NCBI GenBank assembly: GCA_964625775.1
Contig: CAZVEH010000037.1
Coordinates: 1-21,305, forward strand
Direction of reading: 5' to 3'
Length of the DNA stretch: 21,305 nt
DNA from: GCA-2786165 sp964625775
GTDB lineage: Bacteria; Pseudomonadota; Gammaproteobacteria; Legionellales; Legionellaceae
Of the stretch, positions 1-7,151 are shown piece by piece; the stretch's first letter is position 1, and the number at the start of each line of letters is the position of its first letter. Both the position numbers and the translations under genes were made by a program. Under the pieces are notes generated by a model. It was not told the DNA's origin. It worked only from the letters and a program-made list of their open reading frames with translations, and searched no databases.

Positions 1-217
1 TTGTGCCACACGACAGGAGATCCCTCGCTGCGCTCGGGATGACGTGGGGAGTTACCTTTTGATTGGGTTGTTGGGCGCGTAACAGATAGTCATCATACTC
101 TTTTATAGTTAACGGGGGTTTAACCCATGGGTGATGTAACAATTGACTATGCCGCATGGCCTGTAAAAAATTCTCTTTATCTTCAATTTTAGGTTCACGA
201 ATAATAATGTTTTTCAT
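1..217 (-). CDS. GNAT family N-acetyltransferase, partial (runs off the window start)
   Basis: Only the first 72 codons lie in the window. The ATG at 215-217 gives MKNIIIREPKIEDKENFLQA and then a segment containing LHHPWVKPPLT and EYDDYLLRAQQP. This matches the N-terminus of RimJ/RimL-like GNAT acetyltransferases, which transfer acetyl groups from acetyl-CoA to amines. The SRxLHxPWVxPP pattern with a following YL is typical of one GNAT subgroup. From about codon 57 the frame enters the palindromic repeat instead of the expected beta-strand core, so the family sequence is interrupted although the frame stays open. No strong ribosome binding site is seen. The start lies inside the end of the truncated GNAT remnant upstream, so expression could be by coupling. 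Whether the protein is functional cannot be judged from this part. Confidence 0.6.
   Translation of the reverse strand, partial: MKNIIIREPKIEDKENFLQAMRHSQLLHHPWVKPPLTIKEYDDYLLRAQQPNQKVTPHVIPSAARDLLSCGT
6..47. repeat. Short GC-rich palindromic repeat inside a coding frame
   Basis: An imperfect palindrome. CCAC (6-9) pairs with GTGG (44-47), and ATCCC (20-24) pairs with GGGAT (36-40) around a GC-rich core. It is much richer in GC than its surroundings. The core resembles dispersed palindromic elements known from many intracellular bacteria, which are often found inside genes. On the minus strand it reads as an open frame that continues the GNAT gene (residues VIPSAARDLL). Its boundaries are uncertain because the window starts here. 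Confidence 0.7.
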
Positions 218-389
218 ACAATTCAATCCACTCTGGTATTTTCTCCGCGATAATATCAAAACCTACCGGGTTTCCATCACCAATATAGCGCATCACATTC
301 GGATTTGCGCAAATTTTAGCAAATGGCTCAATATCATCGATGCAAAAAGGTCTCAAGAAAATTCGGTCTGTCTCAATAATTCGGTGCAT
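195..389 (-). pseudogene. Truncated GNAT acetyltransferase remnant (N-terminal part only)
   Basis: A 64-residue frame begins MHRIIETDRIFLRPFCIDDI and continues with ANPNVMRYIGDG and IPEWIELYEKH. This is the classic N-terminus of RimJ/RimL-type GNAT proteins (ETxRxxLRPF, then DPxVMRYIGDG). Complete members are about 150-190 residues long and have an acetyl-CoA-binding Q/RxxGxG/A motif, which is absent here. The frame stops with TGA at 195-197, inside the first codons of the next GNAT gene. The most economical reading is that a deletion removed its C-terminal two thirds and placed it against the start of another GNAT gene. A very short acetyltransferase-like product cannot be excluded but would lack the cofactor site. 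Confidence 0.65.
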
Positions 390-447
390 TTTTGTGCCCT
401 CACTTAAATCAACAGTAAAATTTTAACATTGAGTAGGTCTGATGGGA

Positions 448-891
448 TTATTCTAATCCAATATAAATCGCTACTTGATCAGGGCCACTATAAGCCTCAA
501 AGTCGCTGATAAAATTACGCCGATGCTCTGTGTCTGTTTCAAAAAACACCCATACCCGTTTCCAAGTTTCAATCACTGTTGCAGGCATTGGACCTGTGCC
601 TTGAAAAACAAGATAATTACCCGCTTGAATGGTAACAAAACTCAATTGAGTTTGTGCATAATCAGATTCAACACCCACAGTAACCGTGTAAGGGCCATTA
701 GCATCAGAATCGTAGTTTGAATAAACACCAAAAATATTGGCATTGGTGGCTAACTCACTGGTATAAAATTGCTGCCAAAGACTCGGTAATTTCGCCGTTT
801 TCTCATTAAACTCATCGCTATTTTGAGTCCTGACGCTAACTCCAGTCACGGTAAAATTTTCTACTTGTTGCATGGTTGGCTGTATAGACAC
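448..891 (-). CDS. GyrI-like / AraC-type effector-binding domain protein
   Basis: About 147 residues. The reading frame extends further upstream, but the best start is the GTG at 889-891. It is preceded by AAGGAG at a 7-base spacing, located at the stop codon of the EVE gene, so translation is probably coupled. An internal ATG six codons later is the alternative. The sequence (MQQVENFTVTGVSVRT, LWQQFY, NIFGVYSNYDSDANGPYTVTVG, then VFQGTGPMPATVIETWKRVW) matches the stand-alone effector-binding fold of the GyrI/SbmC, YdeE and Cass2 group. These are SHS2-like domains that bind small hydrophobic or cationic ligands. No DNA-binding domain is present, so it is likely a ligand-binding or sequestration protein. 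It is the last gene of the VOC-EVE cassette, so co-regulation by the YafY-type protein is inferred. Confidence 0.75.
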   Translation of the reverse strand: MSIQPTMQQVENFTVTGVSVRTQNSDEFNEKTAKLPSLWQQFYTSELATNANIFGVYSNYDSDANGPYTVTVGVESDYAQTQLSFVTIQAGNYLVFQGTGPMPATVIETWKRVWVFFETDTEHRRNFISDFEAYSGPDQVAIYIGLE

Positions 892-895
892 TTCG

Positions 896-1324
896 TCACT
901 CCTTAATATTGTTAATGTGCATTGCCATAGAAATTTGTTGCATATCATGCTCGCTGATCTCTAGCAGTCCAAAACGAAATTGATAGCCCCAGTTCTTTTT
1001 ATTTTTTGTGAAATCTAATAGATTGAGAAGTGGTATAATTTCAGCTTCTTGTGATTCAAACCAGCGTACATCTCGCCGAAATGGACAAAAGCCATTACCC
1101 ATATCTACTTGATAGGGTTCCCTTTCTTTAATTTGTCCTATTGCTGTAAAGGATTGTAATTTATCCTTACCGCCAAACGTCACCGTTGGTGAGTAATACA
1201 CAACCCAATCATTGGGTTTCAAACGCCGTAATGGTGCTGCTTTGCCATGACAAACTTGCATAAAACCTTGTGCCCGACCACTTCGCACATGTTCCGCTGC
1301 TGCAGCAGCAATCCAGCTTTTCAT
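896..1324 (-). CDS. EVE domain-containing protein (UPF0310 type)
   Basis: 142 residues. The sequence fits the EVE/PUA-like UPF0310 family: MKSWIAAAAAEHV at the start, GFMQVCHGKAAPL (HGK at 26-28), DWVVYYSP at 39-46, and CPFRRDVRWFE near 80-90. EVE domains belong to the PUA fold, and several members recognise modified bases in DNA or RNA. The ligand here is unknown. Its ATG overlaps the stop codon of the VOC gene by one base (TAATG), and the RBS of the next gene lies over its own stop codon. This is therefore a tightly coupled three-gene unit. Length is normal for the family. I am confident of the family and not of the biological role. Confidence 0.85.
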   Translation of the reverse strand: MKSWIAAAAAEHVRSGRAQGFMQVCHGKAAPLRRLKPNDWVVYYSPTVTFGGKDKLQSFTAIGQIKEREPYQVDMGNGFCPFRRDVRWFESQEAEIIPLLNLLDFTKNKKNWGYQFRFGLLEISEHDMQQISMAMHINNIKE

Positions 1325-1698
1325 TACGGTTTTCCAAGAGCAGCAACTCGTAACCGATGACTATCTGGATCAAGGGCCACAAAAGTATAACCAAAAGGTA
1401 CTTGGCTTGGAGGAAAAATAATACTGATTCCTTTGGCTTGCCATTCTGCAAATAACTCATCCACTTTTTTATTATCATCGAGTATAAAGGCTAACTCACC
1501 GTTACCGCTCTTTGCTTCAGTTGGCGGCACAACTGAATGACGCGCTTTCAAAGCTAAATTCATTCCATTGGATAAGGTGAAACTATGAAAAATTATTGAT
1601 GCCTCTTCTGGCTTCATTCCAAGTAAATCCTGATAAAATTCGCTGGTTATAGCAAGATCATCAACATAAAGTACAACAACATTTGGTTCGAGTATCAT
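1324..1698 (-). CDS. VOC family protein (glyoxalase/bleomycin-resistance fold)
   Basis: 124 residues forming one vicinal-oxygen-chelate module pair. The first half has NVVVLYVDDLAITSEFYQDL and LGM, the usual beta strand plus the 'D..A..FY..LLG' helix. The second half has GELAFILDD, then VDELFAEW, FGYTFVALDPDSHRLRV, the typical 'DPDGHRLRV' end. Members either catalyse metal-dependent reactions or bind and sequester drugs. Residue D13 sits where many enzymes carry a metal-binding His or Glu a little earlier, so a catalytic metal site is not obvious. A GGGG-AAA ribosome-binding stretch lies just upstream of the ATG. It is the first gene of the VOC-EVE-GyrI unit and lies 82 bases downstream of the regulator. 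A role in resistance to an electrophile or antibiotic is plausible but not shown. Confidence 0.85.
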   Translation of the reverse strand: MILEPNVVVLYVDDLAITSEFYQDLLGMKPEEASIIFHSFTLSNGMNLALKARHSVVPPTEAKSGNGELAFILDDNKKVDELFAEWQAKGISIIFPPSQVPFGYTFVALDPDSHRLRVAALGKP

Positions 1699-1750
1699 AT
1701 TTTCCCCGGGATTGATTTGATATTAACGAACTTATTTTACTGGAATGTAG

Positions 1751-1765
1751 TGACAGTTTTTGTCA
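1751..1765. promoter_or_regulatory. Candidate operator TGACA-N5-TGTCA
   Basis: A perfect inverted repeat: TGACA (1751-1755), five-base spacer GTTTT, TGTCA (1761-1765). It lies in the short gap between the YafY-type regulator (ends 1781) and the VOC gene (starts 1698), upstream of the cassette. Half-site length and spacing suit a dimeric winged-helix regulator. Binding by the adjacent WYL protein is an inference. Confidence 0.5.
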
Positions 1766-1780
1766 GCATTAAGTGATTGT

Positions 1781-2473
1781 TTATTGATCAGATATATTGT
1801 GAACTTCACGCCATTTTTTAAGTAATGTTTGACGACGTTTAGGATAACGAGTTTCTAAGGGGACCAAAGTCACAATTCTATCCGTTCGAAAATGACGAAA
1901 ATCCGCCCGAAGCTCACACCAAGCAACGACAACATGTACCTCTTCAAAAAAGCCAAGTGCTAGAGGCCAGATAACACGCTCTGAATCATCGCCTTTGACA
2001 TCAGTATAAGTCATCTGCAGCTTATACTCCTTACGAATAGCATGGCGTACGTTAGCTTCTTTTTCATCATCACGTTCTACTAACGTTTTAGGAGGCCCTA
2101 TCAATAAACCAGAAAACTCAAGTTGATCCCGCAGGTCTTCAGGAAGAACGGCAGCTATTTTGGCTAAAACATTTGTTGCAGCAAGCCCCAGCTTTTTGTC
2201 CGTCCTGCGTGCCACCCATCGTGAACCAAGAACCAAAGCTTCAATTTCCTCTTCAGAAAACATCAAAGGCGGTAACATAAATCCTGGACGCAATACATAG
2301 CCAACACCTGGTTCGCCCTTGATTGAAGCCCCTTGTGCCTGTAATGTGGCTATATCGCGATATAGGGTCCGTAAACTTACATCAAGTGCCTCTGCTAATT
2401 TTTTTCCACTGACAGGATAACGATATCGCCGAAGAGTCTGGATCAAATCAAATAGACGTTGTGTTCTGGACAA
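1781..2473 (-). CDS. YafY-type transcriptional regulator (HTH plus WYL domain)
   Basis: 230 residues. Positions 1-60 form a DeoR/HTH_11-type winged helix (SRTQRLFDLIQTLRR, then VSLRTLYRDIATLQAQGASI and GVGYVLRPGF). Positions 140-215 form a WYL-type ligand-binding domain with WPLALGF at 169-175 and WCELRADFRHFRTDRI at 185-200, the usual YafY pattern. WYL proteins sense small ligands or nucleic acid and control adjacent genes. The start is TTG: an in-frame TAG lies four codons upstream and no ATG or GTG is available before the conserved MSRTQRLF segment. It is transcribed in the same direction as, and directly before, the VOC-EVE-GyrI genes, so it is their likely regulator. Confidence 0.9.
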   Translation of the reverse strand: MSRTQRLFDLIQTLRRYRYPVSGKKLAEALDVSLRTLYRDIATLQAQGASIKGEPGVGYVLRPGFMLPPLMFSEEEIEALVLGSRWVARRTDKKLGLAATNVLAKIAAVLPEDLRDQLEFSGLLIGPPKTLVERDDEKEANVRHAIRKEYKLQMTYTDVKGDDSERVIWPLALGFFEEVHVVVAWCELRADFRHFRTDRIVTLVPLETRYPKRRQTLLKKWREVHNISDQ

Positions 2474-2608
2474 ATGAAATCTCTATGCAAGTTAATGATG
2501 ACATATTTTGGCAGTATTAGCTCAAAATTTCCATATGTGACGACTTGTGCCATCCATCTATCATTTATTATTTTGTAGACAGATATTTTTCTGAAGAACT
2601 TATTAGAT

Positions 2609-3433
2609 TCATTTTTTCTGTATTAAAGAAAGCCTATTAGCGCCAAATTTTATAATTATGCTAACAGCTATGATCAACCATAACACAATATTATAAAAAT
2701 GCTGTGGTTGATCATACGGAATAAGACCTTTGTTTGCAGAAAACTCAATTGATATATGAAAAATAATAGCTGCTAATGTACTCCGATTAGTATTGTTATA
2801 AATCCAAGTAAAAACAACTGATATGGTTAAAAGGTTTATAATATACAACCAAAACTCTATTGAGGAAAAAGGCATAACGCTAAACATGGAACCGGGTAAA
2901 AAAAACGCTGGAAGATGCCAAATACACCACATTACGCCTAAAATTAAACTGGCCGTTAAAGCACTGTATTTTTCTTGTAATCGATCCAGGACATAACCGC
3001 GCCAACCTAATTCTTCAAGAATGGGAGCTAAAGGAACAACTAATATCAATAAAAATATTGAGGGCAATTTATTCGAAAAAAATGCAGAGGAATTCCAATA
3101 TCCACTCAACCAGGCAGCTAAAATGCTTATACTTGGTACAAGTAAAACAATTGGAATATACCACTGTAATGAGATGCGTTTAAAATCGATAATTCGTTTC
3201 CAATAATCTTTTTGTCCTTCCTTATTTAAGGCTAGATAGACCAAAATAATGGCAATAACGGTTGGCCCGCCTAATGCTAAGAAAATTAAACTTGATCCCA
3301 ATCTTGTACTTTCCCCATTTAACCCGAGCCAATAGGTAATACCGAAAAAAAACCAAGACCAAAGATAAGTCAAAAAAAAGTAACCCCACGGGCTCGATAA
3401 TTTGGTATTTTTTATATATTTAAAAGTATTCAT
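2609..3433 (-). CDS. CPBP family intramembrane metalloprotease (CAAX/Abi type)
   Basis: 274 residues with about seven or eight hydrophobic segments. The family motifs are present: EExxxR as E140-E141-LGW-R145 (PILEELGWRGYVLDRLQ), a WxxxH-type motif at 169-173 (WCIWHLP), and a second histidine in IIFHISIE (H226). These residues coordinate the catalytic metal in CPBP endopeptidases (Rce1-like fold). Substrates of bacterial members are mostly unknown; some process bacteriocin or immunity peptides or membrane proteins. The ATG has a good GAGGAAAA site. It follows the TetR gene by 57 bases on the same strand with no visible terminator, so the two likely form an operon controlled by the operator at 4124-4144. 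Confidence 0.88.
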   Translation of the reverse strand: MNTFKYIKNTKLSSPWGYFFLTYLWSWFFFGITYWLGLNGESTRLGSSLIFLALGGPTVIAIILVYLALNKEGQKDYWKRIIDFKRISLQWYIPIVLLVPSISILAAWLSGYWNSSAFFSNKLPSIFLLILVVPLAPILEELGWRGYVLDRLQEKYSALTASLILGVMWCIWHLPAFFLPGSMFSVMPFSSIEFWLYIINLLTISVVFTWIYNNTNRSTLAAIIFHISIEFSANKGLIPYDQPQHFYNIVLWLIIAVSIIIKFGANRLSLIQKK

Positions 3434-3490
3434 TTTTTCCTCATTTTTAATTCATTTAAATAAATATCGATATAAATATTTTGAATAACC

Positions 3491-4111
3491 CTACAGATCT
3501 GCAATGAAGCTCAGTGCTCCTGGCTTTGCCCCTAGCCCTCTTTCTACTAAATTTTGTAATGATTTTTTTAATACGATGTTTTTCTCATGCGTCCAGTTAA
3601 ACAATCCTGATTCCAAAATAAAAGCGGAACCTGCCATTAGGAATTGAACTGTTTCCAATGGGGTATCTGCCTGAAAAACACCTTCTTGATTGCCAGCTTC
3701 TATAACCGCTGTGACTAAAGGCGCAATCACTTCTATTGTTTTAATATTGAGCTTTTCTTGTAATATTCTATTCTCGGGGTGATGTAAAATTTCCATCACA
3801 TCAGGTTGAATTTTGACTTTTTTTTCACTTCCTCGAAGCATCATTGCCAATTTATCTATCGCTGATAAACCGCTAAGTTCCAAGATAGATTGAAAATAAA
3901 CTGTAATATCAGTGGTTATCAATTCCACTAAAGCAATCAAGATATCTTTTTTTGCTTTGAAATAATAATAAAAAGTTCCCTTAGCAATGCCCGCGGCTTG
4001 AATAATGGCTTCAACAGACGTTTGTTCATATCCATGTGTTCTAAATAGTTCTTTTGACACCTCAATAATTTCTAATTTTCTGACATCAGGAGATTTGATT
4101 GTTCTTTTCAT
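3491..4111 (-). CDS. TetR/AcrR family transcriptional regulator
   Basis: 206 residues. The N-terminal helix-turn-helix is typical: IIEVSKELFRTHGYEQTSVE, then AAGIAKGTFYYYFKAKKDIL at 39-58. The C-terminal part is a helical ligand-binding domain with no recognisable specificity. The ATG has a GAGGTG site. A consensus-like sigma70 promoter and a perfect 21-bp palindrome lie directly upstream, so autorepression is very likely. The CPBP protease gene is immediately downstream on the same strand and is the obvious co-regulated target. The inducing ligand is unknown. Confidence 0.92.
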   Translation of the reverse strand: MKRTIKSPDVRKLEIIEVSKELFRTHGYEQTSVEAIIQAAGIAKGTFYYYFKAKKDILIALVELITTDITVYFQSILELSGLSAIDKLAMMLRGSEKKVKIQPDVMEILHHPENRILQEKLNIKTIEVIAPLVTAVIEAGNQEGVFQADTPLETVQFLMAGSAFILESGLFNWTHEKNIVLKKSLQNLVERGLGAKPGALSFIADL

Positions 4112-4123
4112 TAATACACCTCA

Positions 4124-4144
4124 ATAGACCGACCGTCGGTCTAT
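4124..4144. promoter_or_regulatory. TetR-type operator, 21-bp perfect palindrome
   Basis: ATAGACCGAC, central C, GTCGGTCTAT: ten-base arms with no mismatch around 4134. It overlaps the downstream edge of the -10 box and the expected transcription start of the TetR promoter and ends 12 bases before the start codon. This is a standard position for autorepression. That the adjacent TetR protein binds it is a strong inference. Confidence 0.85.
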
Positions 4145-4171
4145 ATTAATTTCATAAGAGATAAGTGTCAA
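4143..4171 (-). promoter_or_regulatory. Sigma70 promoter of the TetR-CPBP operon
   Basis: Read on the minus strand, TTGACA (4171-4166) is separated by exactly 17 bases from TAATAT (4148-4143). The -35 box is a perfect consensus match and the spacing is optimal. The predicted start near 4136 falls within the palindromic operator. Confidence 0.8.
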
Positions 4172-4323
4172 TATTTTTGCTCTGAAAAGTTAATCTTGTC
4201 AGCTCGCAACAACGGCTTTAAAAACCTCACAGTAGAGAGCTTAAAAAGCTTCGGATAGTAGAATAAATTCATACAATTTGTTGTTTATCGTGCACATCTT
4301 GGTAGGCTCCTGAAGCAGTGTCA

Positions 4324-5118
4324 TCAATCTTCTTGTTTGTAAGAAATATAGCGATTTTTCCCTGCATGTTTAGCCGTGTACATGGCTTCATCCGCCTTTT
4401 TAAGCAAGACTTTATCAACACCCCCATCTTGAGTCAAAACACTGATACCAATACTCGCCGTGATATGCATAGACTGATGACTCACCTCAAATGACTCCAT
4501 GAACCGTCGTTGCAATGTCTCAACCACAGGGATGATATTCCGTGGATGTTTGATGTTAAATAAAATACAAACAAACTCATCTCCACCCACTCGAGCAATC
4601 ACATCAATGTTACTCAAGCTTTTCACCAAACGACGAGCCACAGCATGGAGTAATAAATCACCCGCCGCATGACCATCGGTGTCGCTAATCTCTTTAAAAT
4701 GATCCCAGTCAATAAAACAAACTGCAAACATCTGCTTCATTAGATTTGCTAAATTAATCTCATCATTTAACTGGTCAAACAGACTTTCCTCATTAAGAAG
4801 ATTCGTCAATTGATCATGTTTTGCGTGTTGCGCCAGCCAGTCCTCTAAATAGCGATGTTGTGTGATGTCATGAATCAAGCTGATATCAATACTGAGTTCA
4901 TGACCCTCTTTATGTCTGCCTGAAAGTTTTAGTCCAGCGCCCATTGGTCGTGTAGTAGGATGCACCATATAATGTGCCCTCATGTGAACATGTTTTTCTC
5001 GCAAGGATTCTGGCAGCAAAATTTCAATGGATTGTCCCACTAATTCAGCCTGGCTATAGCCAACATACTGTTCAACTTGGCGGTTAACAAATATAAGCAT
5101 TCCATTGCGATCAACCAC
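4324..5118 (-). CDS. PAS-GGDEF diguanylate cyclase, N-terminus uncertain
   Basis: Residues 1-90 are a PAS domain (MVDRNGMLIFVNRQVE, ELVGQSIEILLPE, RPMGAGLKLSGRHKEG), and 95-264 a GGDEF domain that makes c-di-GMP from two GTP. The active-site GGDEF is intact at 178-182. The product-inhibition I-site RxxD is changed to SNID (169-172), so feedback control is probably lost. The GTG start used here has no ribosome binding site and cuts into the first PAS strand. The same frame is open for 22 more codons upstream and reads HQQFTHIVEDASESIIVVD, a proper PAS start, up to tandem stops at 5185-5190. No ATG, GTG or TTG lies in that extension. The gene may use a rare start or may have lost its original 5' end. 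It is divergent from the glycosyltransferase. Confidence 0.85.
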   Translation of the reverse strand: MVDRNGMLIFVNRQVEQYVGYSQAELVGQSIEILLPESLREKHVHMRAHYMVHPTTRPMGAGLKLSGRHKEGHELSIDISLIHDITQHRYLEDWLAQHAKHDQLTNLLNEESLFDQLNDEINLANLMKQMFAVCFIDWDHFKEISDTDGHAAGDLLLHAVARRLVKSLSNIDVIARVGGDEFVCILFNIKHPRNIIPVVETLQRRFMESFEVSHQSMHITASIGISVLTQDGGVDKVLLKKADEAMYTAKHAGKNRYISYKQED

Positions 5119-5330
5119 AATGATAGATTCAGACGCATCCTCTACTATGTGCGTAAATTGTTGATGTGGCGTAACTGAATTAGACTATCATGCAGCTCCA
5201 ATCAAGCGCTTTCCGTATTCACTAGTGGTATTCCAGATGAGGTTACTATAAGAAATTTGTGCTATACCTAATCGATAGGCGCTCCACTAATTTTGCCCAT
5301 ATGGTGCGGGCATAGCCAAGAGATGGCAAG

Positions 5331-7091
5331 ATGAATGCAACCACTTATTACACCAAACTCGCCAAAAAACATGCGCTGCCTCTCGTCCAATTGGACATCG
5401 ATGACATTGATATTTCGATGATCAACATCAAACATCGAATTGATTATTTGACCTTACAGGCAATTCCCATTTCACAAACTGCCACGACTATCAAAATTGC
5501 CACAGCCGATCCAAATACCGATAATCAACAAAATATAAAGGATTTTTTTTCCAAAAAATTCAAAAAAAACATTAAAATCGTAATCAGTTCTATCAAGGAC
5601 ATTACGCAAATATTAGCGCAGTGTTTCAAAAAATCGGACACTAATTACATCACCAATACCCGAAAAATGCTGGACAGATTTCATAGTGCATCACACACCT
5701 TTAGCCTAATGGAAAAAATTGTGCTGTTCACCCTTGTTTGCTTAACCACAGTAGGCGCATTAGCGAATTTTTTTATAACGGCTTTGTGGATAAATGTTTT
5801 TCTCGCATCAGGGACCTTAGTTTTGATGGCTTATAAAATGGGGCTGACGATCCATGCCTTGAGATTTTTAACCCTAAAACCCAAGGGAAAACCAGAGGTA
5901 CTCCAGGAGTACCCTAGTTACACAGTGTTGATTCCCTTGCTTGACGAAGAAAAAGCCACCATCACCTTGCTACTGGAAGCATTGAATCGCCTTGACTACC
6001 CAAATGACAAACTAGATATTAAATTTTTGTTGGAAGAACATGATACAAAGACTGCGAGTGTATTACACCAGTTTTCATTGCCTTGGCATTATCAAATTCT
6101 CATTGTGCCTGCCGGAACCCCACAATCTAAACCAAGGGCCTGTAATTATGGGTTATGTTATGCGCTAGGGCAATATTTAACCATCTATGATGCCGAAGAT
6201 AGACCGGATCCTGATCAATTAAAAATAGCATTGCATCACTTTAACACATCAAGCCCTGAGGTTGTGTGTCTACAAGCTGCATTAAATTATTATAATTATC
6301 GTGAAAATATTTTAACCCGACTTTTCACTATCGAGTATACACATTGGTTTGACTCTTTGATTCCAGCATTAGATTCGTTACACGTACCCGTGCCTCTTGG
6401 TGGCACCAGTAATCATTTCAACGTCAAAATATTACGGAAAGTTGGCGGATGGGATCCATTCGTTGGAACTGAAGATGCCGAAATTGGTGTACGATTATAT
6501 CGCTATGGATATCGGGTTGAATCGATTCGCTCCACCACCTATGAAGAAGCAAATACAAGTATCGTGAATTGGTTCAAGCAACGCACACGCTGGAATAAAG
6601 GCTACATGCAAACCTATCTTGTGAATATGCGCGACCCCATCAACATGGCGAAAACACTAGGGATATGGCGTTTTATTAATTTTCAATTTTTTGTTGGTGG
6701 AAATGTATTTTACCAATTGGCCAATTTGCCATTATGGATTTTCTTATTCAGTACTTTGTTTTTTTATAACGAACAAATCGAAAACCTTTATCCCAAGACG
6801 CTGCTTGTATTATGTTGGTATAATTTTATCATCAGTAATATCATTTTAATGCTTGCCGAGTTTGTGGCCACTTATCGACGTCGACTCTATTGTTTACTCC
6901 CTTATGTGCCTTTGAAGATATTTTATTGGTTACTCATGAGTTTTGCAGGCTATTACGCAATCATAGAACTATTAGTTCGTCCGGGATATTGGTACAAAAC
7001 AAAACATAATCTCAGCCATGAAGGGCGTCATACAGATGTGCCTTTAACGCGCCAGTCCAAAACACCCAAATCTCGTGATAAAGATAAATAG
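5331..7091 (+). CDS. Membrane glycosyltransferase family 2 with N-terminal MshEN/GspE-N-like domain
   Basis: 586 residues. Residues 5-98 resemble the N-terminal domain of type II secretion/MshE ATPases (HALPLVQLDIDDIDISMI, then IKIATADPN and a final ISSIKDITQIL), a domain class that can bind c-di-GMP. Two membrane helices follow (about 128-172). A GT2 catalytic domain covers about 196-425: VLIPLLDEEK, SKPRACNYGL, metal-binding DAED at 287-290, GGTSNHFN, the acceptor-base region GTEDAEIG near 379-386, and QRTRW at 417-421. Three or so membrane helices follow (about 455-550). This layout fits a processive, membrane-embedded polysaccharide synthase. The closest named analogue by domain content is NfrB, which carries the GspE-N-like domain at the other end. 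It lies between a c-di-GMP synthase and a c-di-GMP hydrolase. The product sugar is unknown. Confidence 0.85.
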   Translation: MNATTYYTKLAKKHALPLVQLDIDDIDISMINIKHRIDYLTLQAIPISQTATTIKIATADPNTDNQQNIKDFFSKKFKKNIKIVISSIKDITQILAQCFKKSDTNYITNTRKMLDRFHSASHTFSLMEKIVLFTLVCLTTVGALANFFITALWINVFLASGTLVLMAYKMGLTIHALRFLTLKPKGKPEVLQEYPSYTVLIPLLDEEKATITLLLEALNRLDYPNDKLDIKFLLEEHDTKTASVLHQFSLPWHYQILIVPAGTPQSKPRACNYGLCYALGQYLTIYDAEDRPDPDQLKIALHHFNTSSPEVVCLQAALNYYNYRENILTRLFTIEYTHWFDSLIPALDSLHVPVPLGGTSNHFNVKILRKVGGWDPFVGTEDAEIGVRLYRYGYRVESIRSTTYEEANTSIVNWFKQRTRWNKGYMQTYLVNMRDPINMAKTLGIWRFINFQFFVGGNVFYQLANLPLWIFLFSTLFFYNEQIENLYPKTLLVLCWYNFIISNIILMLAEFVATYRRRLYCLLPYVPLKIFYWLLMSFAGYYAIIELLVRPGYWYKTKHNLSHEGRHTDVPLTRQSKTPKSRDKDK

Positions 7092-7151
7092 CAGAGAGCG
7101 CTATAAGGCGGCGTTGCCATGCGCGCAGTTTTTGCAAGCATCGCAATACTA

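Noticed and set aside
5188..5286. Open stretch on the minus strand reading LGIAQISYSNLIWNTTSEYG, in frame with and directly before the diguanylate cyclase extension
   Set aside because: It looks protein-like, but it is only 33 codons, has no start codon and matches no family I recognise. It could be a gene remnant but is not supported enough to annotate.
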